From Sphingomonadales bacterium (lineage in GTDB: Bacteria; Pseudomonadota; Alphaproteobacteria; Sphingomonadales; Sphingomonadaceae), in contig JAGWVC010000011.1 in the NCBI GenBank assembly GCA_018971065.1, positions 1-56,249 on the forward strand: a DNA stretch of 56,249 nucleotides. The letters are read 5' to 3'. The notes under the pieces were generated by a model. That model was not told where the DNA came from, did not search any database, and saw only the letters and a list, made by a program, of their open reading frames with translations. Below, one piece after another: positions 49,685-56,249 of this stretch. Every line of letters starts with the position of its first letter. Positions within the stretch are counted from its first letter, which is position 1. The translations under genes and the position numbers were made by a program.

Positions 49685-49693
49685 ATGCAATGC
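49685..49693. promoter_or_regulatory. ATGCAATGC core in a divergent SDR promoter
   Basis: The minus strand reads GCATTGCATAA, matching the motif at 43125 and 43200. It lies between the SDRs at 49622 (minus) and 49725 (plus). Confidence 0.35.
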
Positions 49694-49724
49694 CACGCAT
49701 GAAGTTCAATAATGGGAGAGCGCC

Positions 49725-50462
49725 ATGTCCGCAAAATTGTCCGGCCGCCGCATCGTCGTCACCGGCGCTGCCAGCGGCATGGGGCGCGCGATCGCGCGGA
49801 TGTTCGCGGCCGAAGGCGCCGCGCTGGCGCTGCTTGATCGCAACGCGGACGGTATCGCCGAGGTCGCCGCCGAACTTGCCCAACCCGGCTTTGCCTGCGA
49901 CGTCACCGACCGGGCCGGCGTCCACGGCATCGTCGCCCAGGCCGGAGAGCGGCTCGGCGGCATCGATGGCGTGGTCAACGCCGCCGGCATTCTCGACATC
50001 ACCCCGTTCGTCGATCTCGACCCCACCAGTTGGGACCGGATGATCGCGGTCAACCTCACCGGCCCGTTCAATGTCGTCAAGGCGGCGCTGCCGTTCCTGC
50101 GTGCGGCGGCATCGGCCACCATCGTCAATATCGCCTCGGTCAGCGCGCTGATGCCGATGCCGGGCACCGCCGGCTACTCGGCCAGCAAGGCCGGCCTTGC
50201 CATGTTCACCAAGTCGATCGCGATGGACCTCGGCCCCACCATTCGCGCCAACTCGATCTGCCCGGGCGTCATCGTCACCGAAATGACCCGCTACCTTTGG
50301 GAAAGCCCCGAGCACAGCGCCCGCGCCGCCGACCGCGTCGCGCTCAAGCGCCTCGGCCAGGCGGAGGATGTCGCCCGCGCCGCGCTGTTTTTCAGTTGCG
50401 AGGATTCGGGCTTCACCACCGGCACCGAACTGCCGGTGGACGGCGGGTTCAGTTGGCGCTGA
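49725..50462 (+). CDS. SDR-family oxidoreductase
   Basis: A 245-residue classical SDR: IVVTGAASGMGRAIARMF, VNAAGI, Ser in NIASVSAL and catalytic YSASK, with the end GFTTGTELPVDGGFSWR. GGGAG lies before the ATG. It heads an operon with the AttH/CrtC-like protein (13 bases downstream) and the phosphotransferase. Alcohol/ketone conversion on the pathway substrate is expected. Confidence 0.92.
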   Translation: MSAKLSGRRIVVTGAASGMGRAIARMFAAEGAALALLDRNADGIAEVAAELAQPGFACDVTDRAGVHGIVAQAGERLGGIDGVVNAAGILDITPFVDLDPTSWDRMIAVNLTGPFNVVKAALPFLRAAASATIVNIASVSALMPMPGTAGYSASKAGLAMFTKSIAMDLGPTIRANSICPGVIVTEMTRYLWESPEHSARAADRVALKRLGQAEDVARAALFFSCEDSGFTTGTELPVDGGFSWR

Positions 50463-50475
50463 CGGAGGAACGACG

Positions 50476-51630
50476 ATGAGCATCGACGACATCGGCCGGC
50501 TTGGCCCGGCGGACGAATTCCTCAACCACCAGATCGCCGACACGTTCGCGGCGGTTGGCACCTCCGATCTTGGCTGGACCCAGAAAGTCTGGGCGGCATT
50601 CGCGCGCAAGGACGGCAGCCTCAGCATCTCGTTCGGCCTCGGCAAATATCACAACCGCAATGTCATGGATGCGTTCGCCGGCGTCTCGCGCGGCACCGCG
50701 CAGTGGACGGTGCGCGCCAGCCGCCGGCTCGATCGCGCTTTCGATGATCTTGCCGTCGGCCCGATCCATTACGAGGTGGTGGAGCCGCTGCGCGCCATCC
50801 GCTTCCGGCTCGACGCCAACCACACCCAGCCGATCGCCTTCGACGTGCTGTTCACCGGCGTGCTCCCGCCGTTCTTCGAGAAGCGCAACCGCCGCCGCTC
50901 GTCCACCCGGCAGATGATGGACGCGGTGCGCTACCATCAGCCCGGCAGGCTCTCGGGTTGGGTCGAGATCGACGGCGAGCGGCAGTCGATCGGTGACGAC
51001 TGGTTCGGCTTTCGCGATCACTCCTGGGGCACGCGCGGCAAGGGCATCGGCATGCCACTGCCCGATGGCCCGCCCGATCAGGGCATCGGCAACATGCGGC
51101 TGCTGTGGGGGCCTTGGCTGTTCGAGCGTGCCGATGGCGCGCACTTCGAGTTGATGAACTACTGGGTCGCCGGCGACAACTGGCAGTACTTTTCCGCGCA
51201 CCGCAACGAGGCCGGCCCCGGCCCTGACGGCGTGCGCCAGACCGAGGTGCGCAGCATGCGCCCCGACCTGCGTTTCGATCCTGCCACCCGCCGCTTGCTC
51301 GGCGGCACCTGCACGTTCGAACTCGCCACCGGCGAAACGCTCGATGTCGCGGTGGAGACCCTTGGCGCCTCGGGATTCCACTTGCGCACCGGTGAATACG
51401 GCGAATGGCGCGGCGGCCGCCACGGCTCGTGGCGCGGCGACTATCATGAGGGCGGCGAGCATATCCCCGACGTCATCGCGGCGCTGCCCAGCCTCGGGCA
51501 GTTCCGTGACGCGCCGGTACGGCTCCGGCTCGGCGACCTCGTCGGCTACGGCATCCAGGAATCGATCTACACCGGCGTGTTCCCGGATCTCGGCCTCACC
51601 GCCGAGTCCGACTACCCGACCGATCTCTGA
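50476..51630 (+). CDS. Lipocalin-like AttH/CrtC-type protein of unknown function
   Basis: A 384-residue soluble protein rich in beta-strands. The segment GDDWFGFRDHSWGTRG and later NMRLLWGPWLF recall the double lipocalin-like fold of AttH/hydroxyneurosporene-synthase (CrtC) relatives; I cannot name a catalytic activity with confidence. There is no signal peptide. A strong GGAGG-type site precedes ATG 50476. Its position between an SDR and a phosphotransferase, two bases before the latter, points to a three-step module. Hydration or binding of a lipophilic substrate is possible. Confidence 0.6.
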   Translation: MSIDDIGRLGPADEFLNHQIADTFAAVGTSDLGWTQKVWAAFARKDGSLSISFGLGKYHNRNVMDAFAGVSRGTAQWTVRASRRLDRAFDDLAVGPIHYEVVEPLRAIRFRLDANHTQPIAFDVLFTGVLPPFFEKRNRRRSSTRQMMDAVRYHQPGRLSGWVEIDGERQSIGDDWFGFRDHSWGTRGKGIGMPLPDGPPDQGIGNMRLLWGPWLFERADGAHFELMNYWVAGDNWQYFSAHRNEAGPGPDGVRQTEVRSMRPDLRFDPATRRLLGGTCTFELATGETLDVAVETLGASGFHLRTGEYGEWRGGRHGSWRGDYHEGGEHIPDVIAALPSLGQFRDAPVRLRLGDLVGYGIQESIYTGVFPDLGLTAESDYPTDL

Positions 51631-51632
51631 CC

Positions 51633-52616
51633 GTGCCTCGCGACCTCGCCGCCCTCGCGCACCACCTCCCAACCCGGCTGCCCGATGCAGCGCCGATCAC
51701 CGCGATTCGTCCGCTGGCGGTGGGGTTCTCGAACGAGACCTACCTTGTCGAGGGCCCCGATCTGATCGTGCGCGCGTCGCCGCAGGGCGAGCCGTTGCTG
51801 GCGCCATTCGCAGTCCACGATGTTGTCGCCCAGTACGACATCCTTGCGGAACTCGTCGCCGGCCTGCCGGTGCCGCACCCGATGGTGGTCGATCGCGACG
51901 GCACCGCGCTCGGTTACCCGTTCTTCGTCATGGCGCGCGTGCCGACGGATGGCTGGGATGACTGGGAGGCTCCCGAATGGGCCGCGCAGGGCGACGACGC
52001 CTTCCGCGCCGGCCTGTGCGACGAACTCGTCGCGCTATATGCCGCCGCGCATCGCCTCGGCCCGCTACCCGCCTGCGGCCCGGCGCGTGATAACCGCGGC
52101 CAGCTCGCCATCTGGCACGATCCGGTGCGCGCCATCGCCCCGCCGGCTCTGAACGATGCCTTCTCGCTGCTCCATGAATCCGCCCCACCGTCGCTGCCCG
52201 CCCGCTTCGTCCATGGCGACGCAAAGATCGCCAACATCCTCTGGCACCACGGCCGCATTGCCGCGCTGCTCGATTACGAGATGGCGTTCAATGGCGATCC
52301 CCGCTGGGATGTCGGCAGCATCGTCCGGCAATTGCGCAGCGGCCTGTCGTTCAGCCGCGCCGGTGAACGCCTTTCCGGCTTCCGCGATGCCGCGTGGTTC
52401 ACCGCGCAATGGCAGGCGCGCACCGGCCACGACGCCGATGCCATGGCCTGGTTCGAAGCCGCGTCGAACGCCGCCTATGCCGCGATTCTGGCGTGGGGCG
52501 CTCACCTCCACGCCACCGGCCGTGCGGCCGATGCCCGCTATGCCGACTTCGGCCCGGTGATCGAGCGGCTTGCCGGCGCCGCGCTGCGCCTTGCTGAACA
52601 GCACGCGCGGCGCTGA
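51633..52616 (+). CDS. Aminoglycoside-phosphotransferase-like kinase
   Basis: A 327-residue kinase-fold protein: LAVGFSNETYLV at the N-lobe, catalytic His194-Gly-Asp196 in FVHGDAKIANILW and metal-binding DYE (214-216) in LLDYEMAFNGDPRWD. A GTG at 51633 starts two bases after the upstream stop. Such proteins commonly accompany acyl-CoA dehydrogenases in lipid and steroid catabolism, where phosphorylation of a hydroxy-acid or hydroxyacyl-CoA before elimination has been proposed. It is not expected to be a resistance gene here. It converges on the acyl-CoA ligase. Confidence 0.88.
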   Translation: MPRDLAALAHHLPTRLPDAAPITAIRPLAVGFSNETYLVEGPDLIVRASPQGEPLLAPFAVHDVVAQYDILAELVAGLPVPHPMVVDRDGTALGYPFFVMARVPTDGWDDWEAPEWAAQGDDAFRAGLCDELVALYAAAHRLGPLPACGPARDNRGQLAIWHDPVRAIAPPALNDAFSLLHESAPPSLPARFVHGDAKIANILWHHGRIAALLDYEMAFNGDPRWDVGSIVRQLRSGLSFSRAGERLSGFRDAAWFTAQWQARTGHDADAMAWFEAASNAAYAAILAWGAHLHATGRAADARYADFGPVIERLAGAALRLAEQHARR

Positions 52617-52617
52617 T

Positions 52618-54276
52618 TCAACCTTCGCTCGCCGCGATCCGCTTCGCGTCTTCGCGCAACACGTCCTTGCGCACCTTGCCCGACGGCACGCGGGGCAGAT
52701 CGTCCACCAGCACGACATGCTCAGGGAACTTCTGCCGCGCCAGCCCGGCCGCATCGAGGAAGCGCCGGATCTCGGGCAGGTCGATGCTCTGCCCGGCGCG
52801 CGGGATGATGAAGGCGCAGCCCTTCTCGCCGGTCACCGCGCTCGGCATCGCCACGATCGCCACTTCCGCCACCGCCGGGTGGCCGTAAAGCACGTCCTCG
52901 ACTTCCTTCGGGCTGATGTTCTCGCCGGAACGGATGATGATGTCCTTCGATCGCCCGGTGATCACCAGGAAGCTGCCGTTCACCCGCCGACCCAGATCGC
53001 CCATCTTGAAGAAGCCGTCCGGTTCGAAATTTCCGGTGTTGTCCTCGGCCGCCAGATACCCCACGCACAACCCCGGGCTGAGCAGGTAGATTTCCCCTTC
53101 GGCGCCGGCGGGCAGTTCCGCCCCGGTGCCGCCATCGACAATCCGCATCTGCACCGGATGGCGCACCTCGCCGTCGGTCTCCGCGCCCAGGTGCTTGTCC
53201 GCCTCGCGCTCGTAACCCAGTGTCGCGGTCAGGCACTCGGTCGAGCCATAGGCACGGAAGAACTTCGCCTGCGGCAACATGTCGCTCGCCCGCCGGATCA
53301 GCTCGGGCGAGACTGTGGTGCCGCCGCAGAAGAACAGCTTCAGGCTGCGCAGCCGCTGTGGCGCGCTTTCGGCCACGTCCAGCATCTGCTGCAGGAACGG
53401 CGTCGCCCCGCCGGTCACCGTGCAGCCGTGCTGCTCGATCGCAGCCACGCCTTCCTCGGGCGTCCACACGTCCATCAGCACGCTGACGTTGCCCGCCACC
53501 CACGGCATGTCGAACGCCCAGATCGCGCCGGTGATGTGGGTGACGGGCGAGGGCATGAACGCCACGTCATCCTCCCCGATCGGATAGCTGTCGGCCATCG
53601 CCTGCACGCGATGACCATAGGTGTGCTGGGTGTGCAGCACGCATTTCGGCCGGCCGGTGGTGCCGCTGGTGTACATGGCGATGATCACATCGCCGGCATC
53701 AAGCGCGGGCAGGCGGCTTTCGTCCACCGGCGGTCCGGCGATCGCCTCGTCCCAGGTGAGATCACCCGCATCACGCACCACCACCACGTCGCGCAGCGCC
53801 GGCAGCTCGCCGCGCAGTCCCTGCACGGTGGCGACGTAATCGTGCTTGCGGAATGTGCCCGGCACGAAGATCAGCTTCGCCCCGCAGTCGGCCAGGATGA
53901 ACGCCAGTTCGGCGCCGCGATAGATCGGCGGGATCGGGTTGATCACCAGCCCGCACATCCGCGCCGCCAGCCCGATCACCGCCGCCTCGCACCAGTTGGG
54001 CAATTGCAGCGAGATCACGTCGCCGCGCACCAGCCCCCGATCAAGGAAGAACCCCGCCAGCCGCAGCGACTGATCCCAGACCTGCGCGCGCGTCATCCGC
54101 CGCTCGCCCTCGATCTGGTAGGTCTTGTCCGGATCGCGCGCCAGCGTCTCGCGGGCGATCTCGGGCAGGGTGCGGTCGGTCCAGTGCCCTTCGGCCTTCC
54201 AGCGCGCCGCCCACCCGTCCGACCAGCGGGTCTGCCAACCGTTGGGCTGCGTGCGTTGGGTCCATTCCATGGTCAT
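52618..54276 (-). CDS. AMP-forming acyl-CoA ligase
   Basis: A 552-residue ANL-superfamily ligase: IIAMYTSGTTGRPKCVLHTQ, RAYGSTECLT, FFKMGDLGRRVNGSFLVITGR, the hinge RSGENISPKEVEDVLYGHP and catalytic Lys in PRVPSGKVRKDVLRE. It activates a carboxylic acid as its CoA ester. Its ATG overlaps the stop of the dehydrogenase (ATGA). As the third gene after two acyl-CoA dehydrogenase subunits, it probably supplies their substrate. Confidence 0.94.
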   Translation of the reverse strand: MTMEWTQRTQPNGWQTRWSDGWAARWKAEGHWTDRTLPEIARETLARDPDKTYQIEGERRMTRAQVWDQSLRLAGFFLDRGLVRGDVISLQLPNWCEAAVIGLAARMCGLVINPIPPIYRGAELAFILADCGAKLIFVPGTFRKHDYVATVQGLRGELPALRDVVVVRDAGDLTWDEAIAGPPVDESRLPALDAGDVIIAMYTSGTTGRPKCVLHTQHTYGHRVQAMADSYPIGEDDVAFMPSPVTHITGAIWAFDMPWVAGNVSVLMDVWTPEEGVAAIEQHGCTVTGGATPFLQQMLDVAESAPQRLRSLKLFFCGGTTVSPELIRRASDMLPQAKFFRAYGSTECLTATLGYEREADKHLGAETDGEVRHPVQMRIVDGGTGAELPAGAEGEIYLLSPGLCVGYLAAEDNTGNFEPDGFFKMGDLGRRVNGSFLVITGRSKDIIIRSGENISPKEVEDVLYGHPAVAEVAIVAMPSAVTGEKGCAFIIPRAGQSIDLPEIRRFLDAAGLARQKFPEHVVLVDDLPRVPSGKVRKDVLREDAKRIAASEG

Positions 54277-55451
54277 CGTCCCTTCGGGAGCTGGAGCAGT
54301 CTGTCAGCGGTGATTTCGCGTTGTATTTCGGAGGTGCCGCCGGAGATGGAGAAGACCCACGACCAGAGGTATTCGTAGGTCCACGGGGTTTGGGTGCGGT
54401 CGCCGTCGAACTCCATGAAGTCCCAGCCGAGGATGTCGGCGACGACTTCGGAGAGGGCCTTGTGGGTTTGGGTGACCATGAGCTTCATCATCGAGCCCTT
54501 GGGGCCGGGGATGCCGGTGCGGTCGGTCTCGGCGATGTCGGCGAGGGTCATGGCGCGGATCGCCATGGTGTCGGCCTTGAGGGCAGCGAGGCGCTGGGCG
54601 ATGCCGTGGTCGTCGATGGCGCGGCTGCCGTCGTCGAGCCGGGTCCTGGCCGCAAGCTCGATGGCGCGGTTCACGCGTTCGTAGAGTTCGAGCTGGTCGC
54701 CGATGAAGCCGAGGCCGCGCTCGAACGACAGCGTGGCCAGCGCGGTGGACCAGCCGCCGCCGATCTCGCCGACGACGTTCGCCACGGGAATGCGCACCTC
54801 GTCGTAGAACACGGTGTTGACGTGGTCGTCGTTCAGCATCGTGCGGATCGGCCGGATGTCGATGCCCGGCGCCTTCATGTCGCAGATCAGCCAGGTCAGC
54901 CCCTTGTGGCGCTGGCTGTCGGGATCGGTGCGGATCAGCAGTTCCTGATAGTCGGCATGCTGCGCGTCGGTGGTCCACATCTTGGCGCCGGTGACGACGA
55001 TATGGTCACCATCGATCACGCCGCGGGTCTTGAGCGCGGCAAGGTCGGAACCGGCGTTCGGCTCGGAGAAGCCCTGGCACCACAGCGCCTCGCCATTGAG
55101 GATGCGCGGCAGGTGGAACGCCTTCTGCTCGGGCGTGCCGCGCGCGATCAGCGTCGGCCCGGCATGCATCATCGCGACGTAAGTGGTGTTGATGTGGTGC
55201 GGGGCATGCGCTCTGGCCATCTCCTCGTACCAGATCACCTGCTGCAGGCCCGAAAGCCCCATGCCGCCGTATTCCTGCGGCCATGCAACCCCGGCCCAGC
55301 CATGGTCGTTGAGCTTCCTTTGCCAGTCACGGTCGAACCGCGCGGCGGCGGGGCCGTGCGCCGGACGAGCCTCGCCGGGCACGTTCGCCCTGAGCCATTC
55401 GCGCGCGCGGGCGCGGAAGGCGATCTCGGCTTCGGAGTACGTCAGGTCCAT
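54273..55451 (-). CDS. Acyl-CoA dehydrogenase, large-subunit type
   Basis: A 392-residue dehydrogenase: MDLTYSEAEIAFRARAREWL, YGGMGLSGLQQ, WCQGFSEPNAGSDLA, WTTDAQHADYQELLIRTD and the C-terminal SISGGTSEIQREITADRLL. The C-terminal Glu of medium-chain enzymes is absent (SGGTSEI), while Glu in TLSFERG lies where isovaleryl-type enzymes keep the base. Its ATG overlaps the upstream dehydrogenase stop (TGATG), the arrangement of heteromeric FadE-type enzymes in steroid side-chain degradation, where two different subunits form one enzyme. Confidence 0.92.
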   Translation of the reverse strand: MDLTYSEAEIAFRARAREWLRANVPGEARPAHGPAAARFDRDWQRKLNDHGWAGVAWPQEYGGMGLSGLQQVIWYEEMARAHAPHHINTTYVAMMHAGPTLIARGTPEQKAFHLPRILNGEALWCQGFSEPNAGSDLAALKTRGVIDGDHIVVTGAKMWTTDAQHADYQELLIRTDPDSQRHKGLTWLICDMKAPGIDIRPIRTMLNDDHVNTVFYDEVRIPVANVVGEIGGGWSTALATLSFERGLGFIGDQLELYERVNRAIELAARTRLDDGSRAIDDHGIAQRLAALKADTMAIRAMTLADIAETDRTGIPGPKGSMMKLMVTQTHKALSEVVADILGWDFMEFDGDRTQTPWTYEYLWSWVFSISGGTSEIQREITADRLLQLPKGR

Positions 55452-56249
55452 CAGTCTTCCAGACTTGCATGCAGCAGGCGCGCCAGCAACGCGCGCTTGC
55501 CGCCGAACACCCGGCCCAGCAGCAGCGCATGCTTCAGCAGCAGGTGGCAGTCGTGCTCGTCGGTGACGCCGATGCCGCCGTGAAGCTGGATCGAGGTGTC
55601 GGCATTGGCCAGCGCCGCCTGCGCCGCGAGGTGCCGCGCCGCATCGAGGTGGACGCCGGCATCGCCGCGCCCTTCCTTGAGCGCGGCGGCCGCATACCAC
55701 AGTTGCGCCCGTGCCGCTTCGGCGCGCACCGCCATGTCCGCGCACGGATGGCGCACTGCCTGCCACGCGCCGATCTTGCGCCCGAACGTCTCGCGCACCT
55801 TGGCATACTCGACGATCAGATCGAGCGCCGCCTCGGCAATCCCCACCAGCATCGCTGCCACGCCCAGTTCGCCCAGTTGCCACGGCCGCGCGTCGGCAAC
55901 TTCCGCCAGCGGCGCGCCCAGCCGCGCCACCCGCGCCAGCGAGTTGGCCGGATCGAGCGCCGGGCGCGGCTCCACCGTCAGCGCCGCAACCTCGAACAAC
56001 GCGGCGCCTTCGCGCGTCACCAGCAGCGCATGGCTCGCGTGAGTGCCGCCCAGCAGCCGGAAGCTCGCACCATCAGGCACCAGCAGCGCCACGCCAACCT
56101 CACCCGCGATCAGCGCCGCGCGCAGGTCCGGCGCCAGCGGCAGGTTGGCGGCCAGGCACTGCGCCAGCACGTCCACCGGGCCGCACTGCCGCCCCACCTC
56201 GCGAAAGAACAGCGCATGCTCCACCGCGCCAAGCCCGCTGCCGCCGCAC
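55451..56249 (-). CDS. Acyl-CoA dehydrogenase, small-subunit type (5' end beyond the window)
   Basis: The frame enters from the right edge at CGGSGLGAVEHALFF and ends LLARLLHASLED, giving about 265 residues of a dehydrogenase that lacks only its N-terminal ~65 residues here, judged from the left-edge copy. It has YAKVRETFGRKIGAWQAVRH, LHGGIGVTDEHDCHLLLKHA and the usual C-terminal helix. The stop couples to the large-subunit gene (TGATG). A GTG at 56224 is an internal Val codon, not the start. It is a near-copy of the gene at the left edge. Confidence 0.92.
   Translation of the reverse strand, partial: CGGSGLGAVEHALFFREVGRQCGPVDVLAQCLAANLPLAPDLRAALIAGEVGVALLVPDGASFRLLGGTHASHALLVTREGAALFEVAALTVEPRPALDPANSLARVARLGAPLAEVADARPWQLGELGVAAMLVGIAEAALDLIVEYAKVRETFGRKIGAWQAVRHPCADMAVRAEAARAQLWYAAAALKEGRGDAGVHLDAARHLAAQAALANADTSIQLHGGIGVTDEHDCHLLLKHALLLGRVFGGKRALLARLLHASLED
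55562..56249. repeat. Right copy of the ~0.7 kb direct repeat
   Basis: Aligns with 1-700 in the same orientation, lacking the 12-bp insertion. The window ends within a conserved stretch shared by both copies. Confidence 0.9.

Noticed and set aside
51633..52616. Aminoglycoside resistance gene
   Set aside because: The kinase fold is shared, but the operon context (SDR, acyl-CoA dehydrogenases, ligase) points to catabolism.
1..56249. Steroid-degradation cluster
   Set aside because: Ltp/DUF35, Rieske, P450 and paired dehydrogenases recall it, but KstD, extradiol dioxygenase and ring-hydrolase genes are absent, so the substrate is left open.
1..56249. Closed circular molecule joined through the terminal repeats
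   Set aside because: The two end copies differ by an insertion and many substitutions and cover different parts of the gene, so they are two genes and not one read twice.
1..56249. tRNA, rRNA, CRISPR, insertion sequences, toxin-antitoxin pairs
   Set aside because: None found on reading both strands; no regularly spaced repeats and no transposase or integrase motifs.

Overview
This window is a high-GC, gene-dense catabolic region that looks sphingomonad-like (Novosphingobium/Sphingobium type). The pointers are alphaproteobacterial TonB-dependent receptors of the 'VTAQ(R/K)R' type, GAGG-type ribosome sites, many GTG and some TTG starts, and the mixture of SDR, acyl-CoA dehydrogenase, CoA-transferase, thiolase/DUF35, P450 and Rieske genes. 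There is no rRNA, tRNA, transposase, integrase, CRISPR array or replication gene. The only housekeeping-type gene is an orphan sucD. The taxonomic call is inference from gene content.

Layout, left to right. 1-876: acyl-CoA dehydrogenase cut by the left edge. 1006-2781: SMP-30 lactonase-like gene and an SDR, divergent. 2799-8031 (minus): operon of a 2-oxoglutarate dioxygenase, CoA-transferase, ThDP lyase, hotdog thioesterase and LysR gene. 8154-9209 (minus): sucD preceded by what looks like a fused scrap of etfB and etfA. 9553-14594: two SDRs, a gene of unknown function, an amidohydrolase and a crotonase. 14599-18081 (minus): crotonase, thiolase and 3-hydroxyacyl-CoA dehydrogenase, a near-complete beta-oxidation set. 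18198-20143: SDR-like protein and isovaleryl-CoA-type dehydrogenase. 20166-22924 (minus): DUF35, lipid-transfer thiolase and CoA-transferase. 23152-25446: TonB receptor. 25468-32130 (minus): amidohydrolase, DUF35, thiolase, acyl-CoA synthetase, thiolase-like protein and SDR. 32250: second LysR. 33188-38220 (minus): Rieske oxygenase, amidohydrolase-like, Gfo/Idh-like and NDP-forming acyl-CoA synthetase. 38306: IclR regulator. 39019-40286 (minus): EthD-like and luciferase-like proteins. 40494-42908 (minus): second TonB receptor. 43298-45069: SDR and crotonase, convergent. 45222-48823: Baeyer-Villiger monooxygenase, alpha/beta hydrolase and P450. 48828-52616: two SDRs, an AttH/CrtC-like protein and a phosphotransferase. 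52618-56249 (minus): bipartite acyl-CoA dehydrogenase and acyl-CoA ligase.

Taken together the genes suggest uptake of a hydrophobic, probably alicyclic or branched compound (two receptors), oxidation by P450, Rieske, Baeyer-Villiger and SDR enzymes, activation to CoA esters, then chain shortening by beta-oxidation and by DUF35/thiolase retro-aldol-type steps. The 2OG-dioxygenase/CoA-transferase/ThDP-lyase/thioesterase operon could shorten chains by one carbon (alpha-oxidation-like). The substrate cannot be read from the sequence. Steroid ring-cleavage genes (KstD, extradiol dioxygenase) are absent here.

Structure beyond the genes: the window begins and ends inside two near-identical acyl-CoA dehydrogenase genes in the same orientation. 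Two gene scraps (etf and an SDR tail) mark past deletions. Several promoters share short elements (ATTGCA/TGCATT family; a 22-bp element at two divergent promoters), and two paralogous LysR genes carry the same palindrome at the same distance from their starts.
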